Shown: positions 1-12,100 of the stretch, in pieces | How the letters are laid out: every line of letters starts with the position of its first letter | Position numbering within the stretch: position 1 is the first letter of the stretch | Assembly: GCA_029204225.1 (NCBI GenBank) | Contig: CM055110.1 | Span: 44,594,749 to 44,658,748 of the forward strand | Reading direction: 5' to 3' | Length of the DNA: 64,000 nucleotides | From: Diphasiastrum complanatum | Taxonomy: Eukaryota > Streptophyta > Lycopodiopsida > Lycopodiales > Lycopodiaceae | The notes under the pieces: model-generated | Seen by the model: the letters and a program-made list of their open reading frames with translations, nothing else | Told to the model about the DNA's origin: nothing | The model's database searches: none | Translations under genes and position numbers: made by a program

Positions 1-2471
1 AACAGTCAGAATCGAATTTTAGAAAGGTGAAATCAAGTTGTTGTCCAACGTTTTCCACGTTCCAAATCTGACCAAGAATCTACTCTTAGTTAGCATAATC
101 ATTGATTCAGGTCGTAGGGTCAAATTCAATACAATCGGCTACACCATCCTTGACAAATCCCAAAAAATTTTAGCTTTCGGGAGAAGAAGTGGTAATCTCT
201 ACAAAATCAACCACTATTATTCTTCCAATAGTCAAGTTTTTCACGCCTCTACTTCCGAATCATTTGATATGCTTTGGTATTTTAGATTAGGCCATTCCAA
301 CTTCAATAGTATTTAACAAATGTCGACTCAAGACTAGTACAAGATCTGCCTTCTGTCAACAAACCAACTTCTCCATGAAAAAGCTGTATAATCAGCAAGC
401 ACGCTAGAAGTCCTTTCATTTCTGACTCACTTCATACTTCCAAAGGCTTGTTAGATCTTGTACATAGTGACATCTGTGGCCCGATCAGGTTGCTTCCAAA
501 GAGGGAGCTCTATATCTCCTAATATTCATCGATGACTTCTCTCGAAGGACTACAACCTATTTTTTGAAGAACAAATCAGATGCATTCAAGTCCTTCATGC
601 AGTTCAAGGTGTCTGCAAAAATTCAGACCCAGAGGAAGATCAAAGCACTACGCACAGATGAGAGAGAATTTATCTCCACAGAATTTACAAAATTCTGCAA
701 GGCCAACAAAATACATCAACAATTCACAACTAGCTACTCACCTTAGTCCAATGGTGTAACTGAACGGAAGAGATCTAAGAAAGAAGCTAGATGACAAAAA
801 CACAAAATTGATTTTCATTGGCTACTCCCCAGATCACAAGGCATACAAGCTCTACAATCTGGAAACAGAAAAAAACATTCACGAACAGAGATGTCATTTT
901 TGTGGAAGATCGATATATCAACCACAAGGGGAAAGCTCGAGAAATTTCCGATCCATGTATCGAAAAAGGGTCCAGGATCGCAAATCAAGAAATCGATACA
1001 AACTCAAAAAATGAGACAAAATCTCAACCGGTCGAATCACATCAGAGGGTCGAAATTCAGCCAAGAAGATCCAATCGACCCAAACAACCTCCATCCCATT
1101 TTATGGATGATGCAGCCCACTACTTCGTGCAGGAACCAAATACAGTTTCAGAGGCGATGCTACACTCGATGCTGAAGAATGGAAAGCAACAATGGACATT
1201 GAATTCGATTCTCTAATAGAGAATCAAACGTGGACAGTCATTGAGCTGCCAAAGGATCGAAATCCGATTCCATGCAAATATTTAAGGCGAAGTATGATGC
1301 TGAAAGAAGGTTGGATGGATAAAAAGCCAAGCTAGTCACCAAAGGCTATTCCAAGATTTCAAATCTGGATTATTTTGAGACCTTCAGCCCAGTTGCCAAA
1401 GCATGTTTCGATCCGTTTGCTACTCTCCTTGTAGCTGCAGCTGATCTCGAAGTCCATCAAATGGATGTCCAGACCACTTTCCTCAACGAGACCATTGAAG
1501 AGAAAATTTTTTGTCACATCCAGAAGGATGCAAGTTGAGGGGTAAGCAACACCTAGTATGCAAAATTCACAAGGCTCTATGGGCTGAAATAGTCACCTAG
1601 AGCCTGGTTCCAAAAAATAAATGCATTTCTTATTGAGAATGGTTTTATTCCAAACTCTGCAATGTCTATTTCAAGTCTATATCGAATTTCTTCATCATCA
1701 TCACTTTCTATGTAGATGATATACTATTATTCAGTAACGATCTCAATCTGATGAAGGAAACGAAATGCATGTTGGCCAAGGAGTACAAAAAGACTGATAT
1801 GGGTCCAGCCCACTATTGTCTCGGAATTGAAATTTTTCAAATTCGACCCAGCCGACTGATTTTCATCAACCAGCAGAGATATCTCACAAACGTGCTAGAG
1901 AAGTATGGAATGGCCAACTGCAAGCCGAGCTACTTTACACTCAACCCCGGACTAAAACTGTCAAAGGAACAATCTCCTCAAACTAAGGAAGAAAGAGAGG
2001 AAATAAAGAAATATTCATTTCACTCCATCATCGACTCACTAATGTAGCAATGATTTGTCTCGACATTGCATATTCAATCAACTCACTCAACCAGTTCTTA
2101 TCAGATCCAGGTCTAGCCCATTGGAAAACACTCACAAAAGTCATGAAGTACATCCAAGCAACAAAACATCTCAGCATCTGTTATGGACGCAGCCAACCTA
2201 CCAATATTCTCGAAGGATAGACAAATGTGGATTGGCATAGAATATCGATATCAGAAAAATCGACTTTTGGATTTGTATTTTTATACAAACAAGGCCCAAT
2301 CTCTTGGAACAGCCGAAAGCAGACCTCAGTAGCATTATCATCAACCGAATCAGAGTACATTGTTGCCACAAATGCTACAAATGAGACAATTTGGCTGAGG
2401 CACCTACTAGCAGAAATTGACCTTGCACAATCATATCCAACAACCATCTTTTGTGACGACCAAAGCACCAT

Positions 2472-2473
<2 letters not shown>
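1..2473 (+). pseudogene. copia pol remnant: pre-integrase, integrase, RT and RNase H start
   Basis: The segment 38-316 reads as the pre-integrase region, with a NVFHVPNLTKNLL block and a degenerate LWHxRLGH (LWYFRLGH). Integrase pieces follow: a HSDICGP-like block near 460-490, DDFSR near 530-550, and a segment at 564-790 ending in SNGVTERKR. Reverse transcriptase pieces include a WTVIELPKD block near 1230 and the catalytic YVDDILLFS near 1710-1740, followed by the connection region at 1751-2047. RNase H begins near 2227 with GPISWNSRKQ and SSTESEY and stops at CDDQSTMAL, where a CT run takes over. There are many internal stops and frameshifts. Normally this polyprotein integrates and reverse-transcribes the element. 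Confidence 0.8.
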
Positions 2474-2505
<32 letters not shown>

Positions 2506-2528
2506 CTCTCTCTCTCTCTCTACTATCT

Positions 2529-2595
<67 letters not shown>

Positions 2596-2635
2596 CTCTC
2601 TCTCATCTCTCTCTCTCTCATCATCTCTCTCTCTC

Positions 2636-2701
<66 letters not shown>
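2474..2701. repeat. (CT)n microsatellite, about 228 bp
   Basis: Long CT array with scattered interruptions, lying inside the RNase H codons of the outer copia element and ending about 20 bp before the nested LTR. In translation it gives only artefactual Ser-Leu or Arg-Glu repeats. Confidence 0.95.
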
Positions 2702-2725
2702 AATCTGAGATTTCATTCTCAAAGT

Positions 2726-2964
2726 TGTCAAATTTCAGAGTTTTAAGACTCTTTTGATCCACAAATGATCAATAAGAGTAATTGGTAGCTTGGGATCTTG
2801 ATCTATATCAAGACTAGCATCCAATTCTAGCTTCTACTTGGCAATTCTAGTGATCCAAGCCAGAACGATAAAAAAAGATGATCCTAAGCCTTCACACGTG
2901 TGAGTACTATCACTGTACGGGCCTGCTAACGAAAAATAAGTTTAATTAAGAAATACAAAGCATT
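2726..2964 (-). repeat. truncated 3' LTR of the nested copia element
   Basis: Starts TGTCAAATTTCAGAG and is a close direct repeat of 5042-5282. Similarity stops near CAAAGCATT at 2964, so about 420 bp of the LTR are missing and replaced by the Ulp1-like segment. Confidence 0.85.
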
Positions 2965-3920
2965 TCATGAATCATCATCTCCTCCTCATGTTATTCGTCC
3001 AGCTCCTCAGAAGTTTTCTTCACTGAAAGTGATGATAACCCAAGAGGAGCTTGACAAAATAACTGAAAAATCTGTAATATTGTGTCTACGTCTCTTTCTC
3101 TCCCCTGCACATAATCTTTTGTCAAAATTCCGTACGATCCTAGCCAGGTTTATTTTGATTCTGACCATTATAACCAATACGAGACTTATTTAGCTAATAA
3201 AATTGATCTACTCGGCAATTATTTTGATTTCTTTCTTCCAAATTCAACTAGAAGCTATAGATTAGGTCCCAAAAACTTCAGAGATTACATATATTATTGT
3301 AGATGCCAGCGAAATGTTTTTGCAGCATAATATTAGTTTGGATTTCCGGGGAGTTGTTTTTGTTGTCAGTCCATTTTTCATGGTTGTAGTGAAGGCACAT
3401 TTGAAAAGGCTATATATTTCATCGACTGCAGTCCAATGACAGATATTTATTTGATTCCATATGAGAATAAGTAAGGATTGCTAGTTTGCTTTTGTTGCCT
3501 TTTATATGAATGATTACTCTAGTTAAAATGGATTCTGATTTTCATTTTGATTATTGCAGTCGGCATTGGAGCTTGAATATTCTTTCTATAAAAATAAATA
3601 AGGAGGGAGTACCAAATTTTCTATGTGTAAAACTAAACTCAGCTAATAATACACATAGAGAATTTGATTCTCTACTTCATGAGGCCGTTCGTGAAATACT
3701 GACAACAACAACCTCGATTGGAGAGATAACCATTAGATCCCTCAAGGTATATACAATCTATTTCTGATATGCATCAAATTTTTTTAGTTTAAATCTATCG
3801 TCATAGCATGAATAAATTTTATGTCATAATATTACTAACATAATATTACTAATTTTCGTTCAATATATGCAGTGTGTACAACATAGGAATGCTTTTAGTT
3901 GTGCATGGTTCATCCTGTAG
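2965..3920 (+). pseudogene. Ulp1/SENP-type cysteine protease fragment with introns (CACTA-transposon type)
   Basis: Three coding blocks are visible. The first (about 3137-3470) has two internal stops and ends IYLIPYENN. An 89-bp GT-AG intron (3471-3559) joins it in phase to a block starting RHWSLNILS, containing the catalytic His-Trp of Ulp1 peptidases. A second intron (3747-3872, 126 bp) joins a block reading CVQHRNAFSCAWF, matching the conserved Gln plus catalytic Cys box, although the usual DCG is degraded to SCA. Such Ulp1 C48 domains are often carried by En/Spm (CACTA) and Mutator-like plant transposons. It runs opposite to the retroelement that contains it. It is a broken fragment and not a functional protease. 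Confidence 0.65.
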
Positions 3921-4422
3921 AATACAAAGCTCTTTTTTGACTTTGTACTAGATTGGAGAACTCATCTCCAAGACCATTTCAGATGATTTGAACAAGCTCA
4001 TCATCTTGAATACTCTCAGTTATGATGGAAAGTTCTTTATTGAGGAATTTTATTCTCAAGACATACTCTTGAGCACTCTCATCACTACCTCTAATGCTTT
4101 GACGAACTCTATTCCTTAGCATAAGCACTCTAGAGGTATTTTTGGATTCATAGATCCCCTTTAAGGAGTTCCAAGCCTCCTTGACCGAGGTACAAGATGC
4201 AACTTCCTTAAGAAGTTCATTACTAACATTCATTTTAAGGCAATGTAATGCTAGCCTAGATCTTTTCTTGTACTTCACTAGATCTTGTCCTCCTTGAGGC
4301 TCTTCCTCTTCTCCAAGAACAAGATCATACCAATCTTGGAGCACTAGAAGTGACTCCATTCTTACTTTCCATATTGAATAATTACTTGAATTTAGCCTCT
4401 CACTAGTTTCAAGAAGAACCAT
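3920..4422 (-). pseudogene. copia gag fragment (UBN2-like)
   Basis: The open stretch 4422-3979 begins at ATG with a gag-type N terminus: SSNYSIWKVRMESLL, then SLKGIYESKN and YVLRIKFLNKELS. These match the copia capsid domain, which packages element RNA. After a stop, a continuing GLGDEFSNLVQSQKRALYS block reaches about 3920, where Ulp1-like sequence begins. The ATG lies about 600 bp from the PBS, leaving a long leader (4423-5028) without other coding signal. Confidence 0.8.
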
Positions 4423-5028
4423 TTTTAACTAGTAACAAGTACAACAAACGCACTATTCAAGACTTTCCCCTATTCACTTTTTCAGAATTTAGCCTCAAGG
4501 TTACTCTCTTGAATCTCTCTTAACTCAAGAAGCAAGATCTCCAATGATCTTAACCTCAAAAGAAGATAGGATTCAAATTCTAAGACAAACTATTCAATTG
4601 AAAAACTCGGATTTGACTCTTGGAAGTGCCAATGCCTTCCTATGGTGTTTAGAATGGATTTTAGCTTCACTCTTGAACTAAAAACATAAGCCTCAAAACT
4701 CACTCTAAATGATTTGGAGGTTTCATCTAACACCATTCCACATCAAATCTATAATGAGATCAATGGACTTTCAAAAGCAAATCACTATTTTCACTCTTTA
4801 CAAATTGTTTGAAACACAAATATTGAAAAATCACCGAGATATGGTGAAAGTACAACTCCGACAGCCTCTCACACATGTGAAAAGTACACGTGAACTTTGC
4901 ACACTAATTTGAAACTTCAACTTCTCAAGTAAACTATTGGTTAAGGTCAGCCTCCTTCAAGTTGATTCTAGCACCAGTGTTCTTAGCAAAATGAAGAGAT
5001 TTGGATCATCATCAAAGCTCTTAGACTT

Positions 5029-5041
5029 GGCTCTGATACCA
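5029..5041 (-). other. primer-binding site (initiator tRNA-Met type)
   Basis: Minus strand reads TGGTATCAGAGCC, the usual plant copia PBS complementary to the 3' end of initiator tRNA-Met, directly abutting the LTR end at 5042. Confidence 0.9.
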
Positions 5042-5702
5042 TGTCAAATTCCAGAGTTTAGGACTCATTTTGATCCACAAATGATCAATAAGAGTGACTG
5101 GTAGCTTGGGATCTTGATCTATATCAAGACTATCATCCAATTCTAGCTTCTACTTGACAATTTCTAGTGATCCAAGCCAGAACAATAAAAAAAGATGATC
5201 CTAAGCCTTCACACGTGTGAAGTACTGTCAATGTATAGTCTGCTAACAGAAAATAAGTTTACTTAAGAAATACAAAGCATTCACTCACAAAGAATTAGCT
5301 TAAGAGAGTGAAAACTCAATGATAGCTCCCAAATCAATGTTTCTCAAGATTAACCTCACAATGGATCCATCATGGATCAAGTACACAATCATCATAATCT
5401 CTCTCTAGGCTGCTTCCAGCACGTGTGGGACAGCTCATTGTACTCATCCATATCCACTTTGGATAAGATCTATCTAATTTGCCACATCATTCATTGGTGG
5501 TTTGTGTTGACATTCTAGATTCCTACAATCTAGGAGATAAGTCCTACAATTTAGGAGATTTCACATTTGACTCAATTAAAATTTAAATACAATGGATCTG
5601 ATAAGTATTATTTCACATGTGTGGACAGGTCCTCACATGTGTGGATCCATATAGATACCAAACAAATTGTCTAAACCATGTAAAAATTGCTAAAATCTAA
5701 CA
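5042..5702 (-). repeat. full 5' LTR of the nested copia element (661 bp)
   Basis: Plus-strand ends are TGTCAAATTCC and ...CTAACA, giving TG...CA borders. The left end touches the PBS and the right end is followed by AAAGC, near-identical to AAAGT before the partner LTR. The first 240 bp are duplicated at 2726-2964. Confidence 0.85.
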
Positions 5703-5848
5703 AAAGCAAGCATATCGAAATCATGTATCACTATTTAAGAGAGAAAGTGCAAAGCAAGGAGGTATCATTAGTCTACTGCAGGACAACATCAATGGCAGCA
5801 GATTTCTCCAAAGGCTCTATCAAAGGAGCACCATCTCAGATTCAATGA
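5703..5848 (+). pseudogene. copia RNase H C-terminal tail (outer element)
   Basis: Reads SKHIEIMYHYLREKV then KEVSLVYCRTTSMAADFSKG and stops at 5846-5848. This is the classic end of copia RNase H (KHIEIrYHfiRE ... aDifTK). It continues the domain interrupted at 2473. Confidence 0.85.
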
Positions 5849-5895
5849 CATGTTGAATCTAAAAATAAAAAATTTTCAGAATCCACTTTGAGGAG

Positions 5896-6477
5896 TGTTG
5901 GAATTCGATGCTCAGCCTCAAATCCATTCAATAATGGGCATCTTGAAAAACTAGAAACAGAAGGCTCTAATTTATGAGTAGAAGATCGAAAAATTCAAGA
6001 TCAAATTTTCTACAATTTTTTGATACCGGATCGACTCAAAAAGTTCTATATTTTTCAAATCTGTATATTTTCTGAGTCATTGTACATTTTTTCGATACTT
6101 GTAAATTCGATACTGTCGGTCTACCCAACGACTTCGCGTTGACAGTCCGCCCACTTTGTACATGCATTAACTGTAATAAGGCGGTTGTAATAACTGCAAC
6201 AAAACGTTTGTTGTAGATATTTTGTAGTACAACAATCCTAGAATCTTCATCATAAAACTTCTTCTGATAATTCTTAATCTGATCAATCTTTTTGTAGCCA
6301 ACATTATCACGCTCAACGACTGTAAGCTGAAGTTATCACTTCAAGCATTGTACTCATTGTTTGATATTAATCAGAGTGCAAATTCTTAATCTCACTACTG
6401 TATTATTTCATTGAGCATTTGTCTGAATCATTCAATTTGAATATTCTGCTGCTGTCTATTGTGCTTCCGATCCTACA
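5896..6477 (+). repeat. 3' LTR of the outer copia element
   Basis: A purine tract (TTTGAGGAG) at 5888-5895 sits immediately before TGTTGGAATTC. The proposed end is ATCCTACA at 6477, giving 582 bp with TG...CA borders. The right border is uncertain by a few bases because no partner LTR is in the window. Confidence 0.6.
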
Positions 6478-6806
6478 CCAAGCTTACTCATCAGCTTCCG
6501 CTCATTCCCACTGATTTTCGACATGGTGATAATTATAATCATTAAAATAATTTTCATTTTGCTCCATACAATCTCCATATGACACATGTTGTCTGCACTG
6601 GCTAGATTCGCCATTGCTATGCTCATAATATTGATCCTCAAAGTCATTGTTAAATTCATCATCGTAATCAGATTCACTATTATATTCATAGTTAGAATCA
6701 GAATCAACATCCATATTATGAATATGACCTGTAAGTTATGGGTACACTAAGTTGAGATTTATGCACGATGGAATGTAATAAGTGACAATGCTTTGATACC
6801 AAGAAA
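6478..6806 (-). other. internal remnant next to an LTR; acidic open frame
   Basis: Lies between the outer copia LTR and the PBS-like site of another LTR. On the minus strand, 6714-6502 is open for 70 codons and is very rich in Asp, Glu, Asn and Tyr with no recognisable family. TGGTATCAAAG (6790-6800 on the minus strand) resembles the tRNA-Met PBS with one mismatch and lies six bases from the LTR. It is probably the truncated interior of the element whose LTR follows. Confidence 0.35.
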
Positions 6807-7261
6807 TGTCATGTGCCAAATCCAAACTAGTAGCAATTTCAATGGAAGTAAAACTAATAGCAAGAAAAGTTACAAAGCATTCAAGATTGCATATCCATAG
6901 AAAGCCAAAAACAAGAAGATTTCCATGAAATCACATTAAGCATAAAGAAACGAGTACAAATCAATGAATTGAGCATATGCAAATGAGCCAAAAGATCCCA
7001 AAAGTGATGTCTCTTGCTTACTTATAAACAATGCTCTAACTTAATTAAACATAACTATCTTGAAGGATAGTTAGCCCTTATTAGGTATTATTTTAGTCTA
7101 CATTGAGCCCTTATTGGCCTATTTTCCTTATTAATTACTTTGGAGGGCCTAAAGAGGGAACCGCCTTGTTCTTAAGGCTAATAGCTCCTTTTGGACTTAC
7201 AAAGCTTACATTGGATATTATATAGCGTTGATAATCACTGATGCACTAGAAGTACATGACA
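6807..7261 (-). repeat. LTR of a copia-like element (455 bp)
   Basis: Perfect terminal inverted repeat TGTCATG...CATGACA, with a degenerate PBS six bases left of it. This makes it the 5' LTR of a minus-strand element whose interior is almost all lost. Confidence 0.55.
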
Positions 7262-9177
7262 TTTCCATTATATAAATCAATATTGTATTACAATTGGGAC
7301 AAAAAAAAAGATCACCAACTGGAAGTCCTCTAGATCTTGTTTGCATGCGCCAAAAAGACTATTGTGGAGCCACCCAATCAACTTCTCTCTCGAGTCACGA
7401 TGACTGAATACAAGAGGAGAGGATTCTAGCAATCGAAAACTAGAAAAATAGATAGAGATGAAGGCAAGTTCCTACATGTATATAAGCCCCTGAAGCCTAA
7501 AAATATTTCTAATAAGATTCCAATTCTCATCTAATTGCTTTTGATTTGCTTTACATGCATATATAGTTGTCAGACACCATGCACTAGCTCCACATGTCCT
7601 TATAGTATGCTTGGGCCTTCACAAAATTATTAATTACACTTTTGGCCTAGTCTGGAATGACGAGGCGTAAATAATAAACTCTTACACTGGAATATTGGAT
7701 ATCCACATCAAGGATTATTCTAAATCCTCTGAACTGGACATGGACGTAACAATTCTAAAAAATACCTTGCAATGTAGCGCAATCACATAATGGTTGTATA
7801 GTATTTATCTAGTTTCAACTCTAAACTTGTATTTTTAAGCGAAAAAATGAAAGATATCATCACAAAACAAACAAATGGACTAATAAAGCTATACCCACGA
7901 CTCGTACAAAAATTGATGATAAGTTATTTTTCCAATTTGTACATTACCAACCAGAATAAAATATTTCATGAGTGACACCAAACATGTTTCTAATATTTTG
8001 CATGGTTGAAATTCTTGTTGTTTATTGCTCCTAGTGAACATCAAGTGCTACTTTTGCATATGCTACAATTACAAATGACGAATATATCCAACACTTGATA
8101 ATAATGACTAGTAAATAGAATACTGGGAAACAATGAAAATTAACTATTACAAAATGCTAAACTCACTCTTTAGTTTATGGTTCCACTTCACTGCTTTCAC
8201 AAATCTGCAAACCAAGCAAGTGGGCAAACAAAACTCCTTTGGGATTTTCACAATCCAAGGTCTTTCATGCCAAATCTTCATGGAGCATGAATCCCTCATG
8301 CAAGACACTACTTGGAAAATAAAATATCTATACCTCATAAATTTTCTAGCTTTTTGAAGTCATCCAACAGAAGAAGAGCAACGAATCATTAAATATCACT
8401 TGTGTGAACGATGTGAGCTCGATCGTTCACCAAATTTTCACTTTGTTGACTTCTGGTTGGCTTATGGAATTGGGTGATGATGATGTAATGCATTTGAAAC
8501 ATGTTCATTATACTGTGAGCTGACTTACAATTAAAGATCCTCATCTCATGTCACATGGTTATCACTCGGCTCTGATATACAAAGCGGTACACGGTTCTAC
8601 TTTTAGAAGTAACGATTAACAGATGAGACATATGGTCAGCTAAATAATTAAGTCATTTTTCTTTTAAAGTAAGGTTGTCATTGCCCAAGGTAAAGTTTGA
8701 AAGTGAAAAAAACTTTCCAGGTGTTGAACGTTTACAAAAAGTTACATTTTTGGTGTCATCTACTCATACAAGTACACCCACACCCACACAATCATGCCTT
8801 ACCTCAAGAGGCCATCTTAGATCACTATCAAGAAATGTAACCAATGTATGACAGATTTGCAAAAAAAAATCACGAACCATTGCAACTTCTGGTTCTACGT
8901 ATACATGCACTCATACAAGGAAAAGCACACAGCCACGCCTTACTTCAAGTGGCAATCTTTGATTTCTCGAAAATTGTACCCAAAGTATGACAAATTTGCA
9001 AGCAAGATGCTACTAACAGATCATAAAGCATTTACCTTGAGGACAGCAAACCTCAGCTAGGATATACCTCTGTTGGCAGTTACGCCAATACCTGATAATG
9101 TATAGAACTTTTTTCAACAACTTACAATGATTAGATACAAGTAACAAACAAAAAAGACCAATGCTTCTGAACTGAAT
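7262..9177. other. intergenic, ARMC6 3' flank; no gene recognised
   Basis: AT-rich sequence with only short unsupported open frames. The part nearest 9177 should contain the ARMC6 3' UTR because ARMC6 runs leftwards and stops at 9178. I see no clear polyadenylation motif that decides the transcript end. Confidence 0.5.
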
Positions 9178-12100
9178 CTACTGGTTGTAGTCGTCAAAGC
9201 CGAGATCCCGTAAAGCAGCAGAAGCAGCATCCTTGCAAATATCATGATTTGTTTTTGCATTTCTGATGAGGGCTGGCAGCCCTTTTTCCAGTATGACCAC
9301 CCTGCATATGATCATCATAGCACATCAAGATGCAATAAGTTAATTGAATTTAATTTTACTTGTTCAAGTCAATGGAGATATGCACAACAATCCAACAGAT
9401 GCCACAAAGCACTTCACTCCACAGGGGATCAAAGATTACCTGTTCTCAGGATTGCGAGCAGCCAAATTACGGAGCATTTGGCAAGATTGTCTCTGTAAAA
9501 TGGCAGCTGTTGAATGCTTCATCATCACTTCAGCGGCCATGTCAACAGCTCCTGCTTCAACTGCTTTTCTAGCATTTACCGGAGACCTCAATGAAACAAT
9601 TGCAATAGTTGTCATTATCTGTCCACAGCCAACTGGTTTATGTAAACATTTGCTGAGATGAAGAGCAAAAGTTCAAAATCAGAAGACAAGCATGGAAGTG
9701 AAGTTTGACAAAACTGGCATATTCTACATACCAAACAAAAAGGAGGTCTATCAATGATGGGACTTTAAACTCCTTAAAAGAAACTTAAATATTCTCCTTG
9801 TTCTGCGTACCTCTTGCAACACCAGTGGATCTTCAGGGTACTGGTAGCTTAGTCTGATTATCCTGTCAAGTCCTCCACTGGTAACAATGGCATCCTTATT
9901 TGCATCTCTTCCTGCCAACTATATTTGCTCGAACGAGCACATATAAAATGCAATTCTAACCAAGTTATTACCAACTTGTGTCCACAATAGTTCCATAATC
10001 TCTAAAGATTGATCTGTATTAAGTGTTATCTAACATGCAGACAGTCAGAGTCATGAAGTAGTTCTAAGTGAGAAATGCAGAAGAAACCTGTCCAAGTAAT
10101 GCACAAGCACTTTTTGCAAGAGTCTTGCTCCTTTGTTGCTGACATTCATTGGTTAATTGGAGGATGAATTCAAGCCCTCCTGATTCACCAACAGTTTTGC
10201 AGATCTCATCCTGTTACAATAACAAGCATTGAAGCTAAAAGGGGTCATCTATGCAAACTTCCAAAGCCATGAACACCAGATTAAACTGTGACTCCTGGAA
10301 ACTAAAACATACATAACTCAACACAGATGAATGATACCAGAAGCAGCATAAAAAGAATGCAAAAACTTGGAACCATCCTTAGCATACAAAAAACCTCTCT
10401 GGATCTTTAACCGAACTGTATTCAAAGATCAAAGCCTGATTCCACTCTCAGTAAGTACAATAACATTCTCCTGCAAGTTGGAGTACATTCATTGTTTTGG
10501 TCACTTGATACTAGAGGACTTTCCACACCCCGTTGGATTGAGGACTACATTATTAGAGATTAGAGCCATTCTCATAGTGGAAGCTAAAAAAATCCCAATC
10601 CTGAGTTTGGGAAACATTTTTAATTTTCAAGTTTTTGCTCAAGTTTCATCTACGAGGGTCGGATACTTGAACATTGACTTCCTCACTGCATTGGACTGTT
10701 CTCATCAGATCACCAAAGGCAAAATAGATTTTTTTCAAATCAGCCTACAAAAGGGAGTCAAGAGAAAATTCTCACAATGTTGACCAAAGTTTTTTAACTG
10801 TGGTCAACATTGCCGCTTATCACTGTGAGAGCTACAGAGGAAGGCTATTATTGTAACAAATCGTTCATAAATTGAAGTTCTAAATTTGAGTTATGGAAAT
10901 GCCAATTTTTTGGTCAAATAGGGGTGATGCCTTTTTCATCCTTTCAGATTCCATGTTCAAGATTAGAATGGATCTTGTTAATGCATAATACATATTATAA
11001 GGCAGTCCTATTCTACTTTAAAATTTGTATGTTGCACTTTTGCTCCAAGTTATCAAAAAGTTAAGATTTTAGTGAAATCGGGTCATGATCTTTCTCATCT
11101 ATCATCATTTTATATTGATGATCACATCAAATCAGATCTTATTCCTTGCTGTGAGGTGTCGCTACTACAATTAGCAGTTCATCATTTGAAACACTACATC
11201 TCAATTTACAAATAATTCATGATGTTGGTCAAAAGAGGTGTTTCACCAATTTCATACTTCAACATTCTCCATTCACACATAGAGTGGATCTTGCATGGTC
11301 ATATTGTTAGGCAACCTCTAAGATTCATTCATCGCAATCGATCCCCTATCACAATGACCAACTAAGGTAGTGTAACTTCTAGTGGTAATTGGATGAACTA
11401 TCAAGAACAGTTAGCTAGCAACAACAGTACTTGTTAGCTAGCAACTAGAGAAAAACACAATAAGAGATTTACTCAAAAAATTTAATCATTAATTGAACAT
11501 GATAACCAGATCACTTTGCTAAATACACTTTGTTGTGAAATGGGGCATTTATGCAAAACAAGAAGAGTGAGTTCAACGTAAAACAATTGATTGGCATTAA
11601 GTGGTCATTCAAAACCAGACAATAAGACATCATCGTCGTGGTGCACAAATATTATTCATTGTATATATCATGCCCATGACTGGTCTCGGGTAGCGTGTCC
11701 ACGCTAGGGACCGGTAGACCAACAACCCGTAAGTTAATTGTGACTATAAGGGAATTGGGGCCCTTATGTGTACATGGTCATAATTAATGGTTGTAGGCCT
11801 AAACACATGGTGGTGGAGTTGGTATGGGTCTATCAGTGAGTCATTAGGGAACTGGATGACGTGGCCCAGATAGGCTTCAGAGGTGTCCAGTGAGGTGTCA
11901 CAGTGCACTACTAGTGATGCATGGGCCTTGGAGGGTATAAGTATACCTGCTGGGCTCTCACTAGTGTATGCTTGATTTGTGATGAGTAGCTACATGTTGC
12001 TGGTGTGACTCCTCTTTCCATGACTCTGATTGATCCATAGCTTGGGGGCTAGATCCGTACGATCTAGGTTTGGTTGGGTTGGTTTAACCTCCACCGGTTC

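Larger units (their letters stand above)
2721..5707 (-). mobile_element. nested non-autonomous Ty1/copia element carrying a Ulp1 fragment
   Basis: Read on the minus strand the element has a full 5' LTR (5702-5042), a PBS directly adjacent (5041-5029), a gag fragment (4422 to about 3920), then foreign Ulp1-like sequence in place of pol, and a truncated 3' LTR (2964-2726). Flanks are AAAGT at 2721-2725 and AAAGC at 5703-5707, a likely 5-bp target duplication with one mismatch. Removing it brings the two halves of the outer copia RNase H close together. Protease, integrase and reverse transcriptase are absent, so it would need help in trans. Confidence 0.8.
1..6477 (+). mobile_element. Ty1/copia element, 5' end outside window, interrupted by a nested copia element
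   Basis: Copia pol domains run in the canonical copia order on the plus strand: GAG-pre-integrase, integrase, reverse transcriptase, RNase H, then a polypurine tract and one LTR. RNase H is split: its first part ends at 2473 and its tail resumes at 5703, on either side of a microsatellite and a minus-strand element. The 5' LTR and gag lie left of the window, so the LTR pair cannot be compared. Stops and frameshifts occur throughout, so the copy is dead. Order and orientation are read from sequence; treating both parts as one element is inference supported by the RNase H continuity. Confidence 0.8.

Noticed and set aside
2431-2757. Open frames of Ser-Leu or Arg-Glu repeats
   Set aside because: They are translations of the CT/GA microsatellite; the same applies to frames in 24811-25183, 47142-48218 and 49750-50041.
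7320-7420. Minus-strand open stretch with REKLIGWLHNSLFG that looked like an exon
   Set aside because: No convincing splice sites or family match, and no neighbouring exons.
10367-10783. 138-codon plus-strand frame in ARMC6 intron 4
   Set aside because: No recognisable domain and lies antisense within an intron; nothing supports expression.
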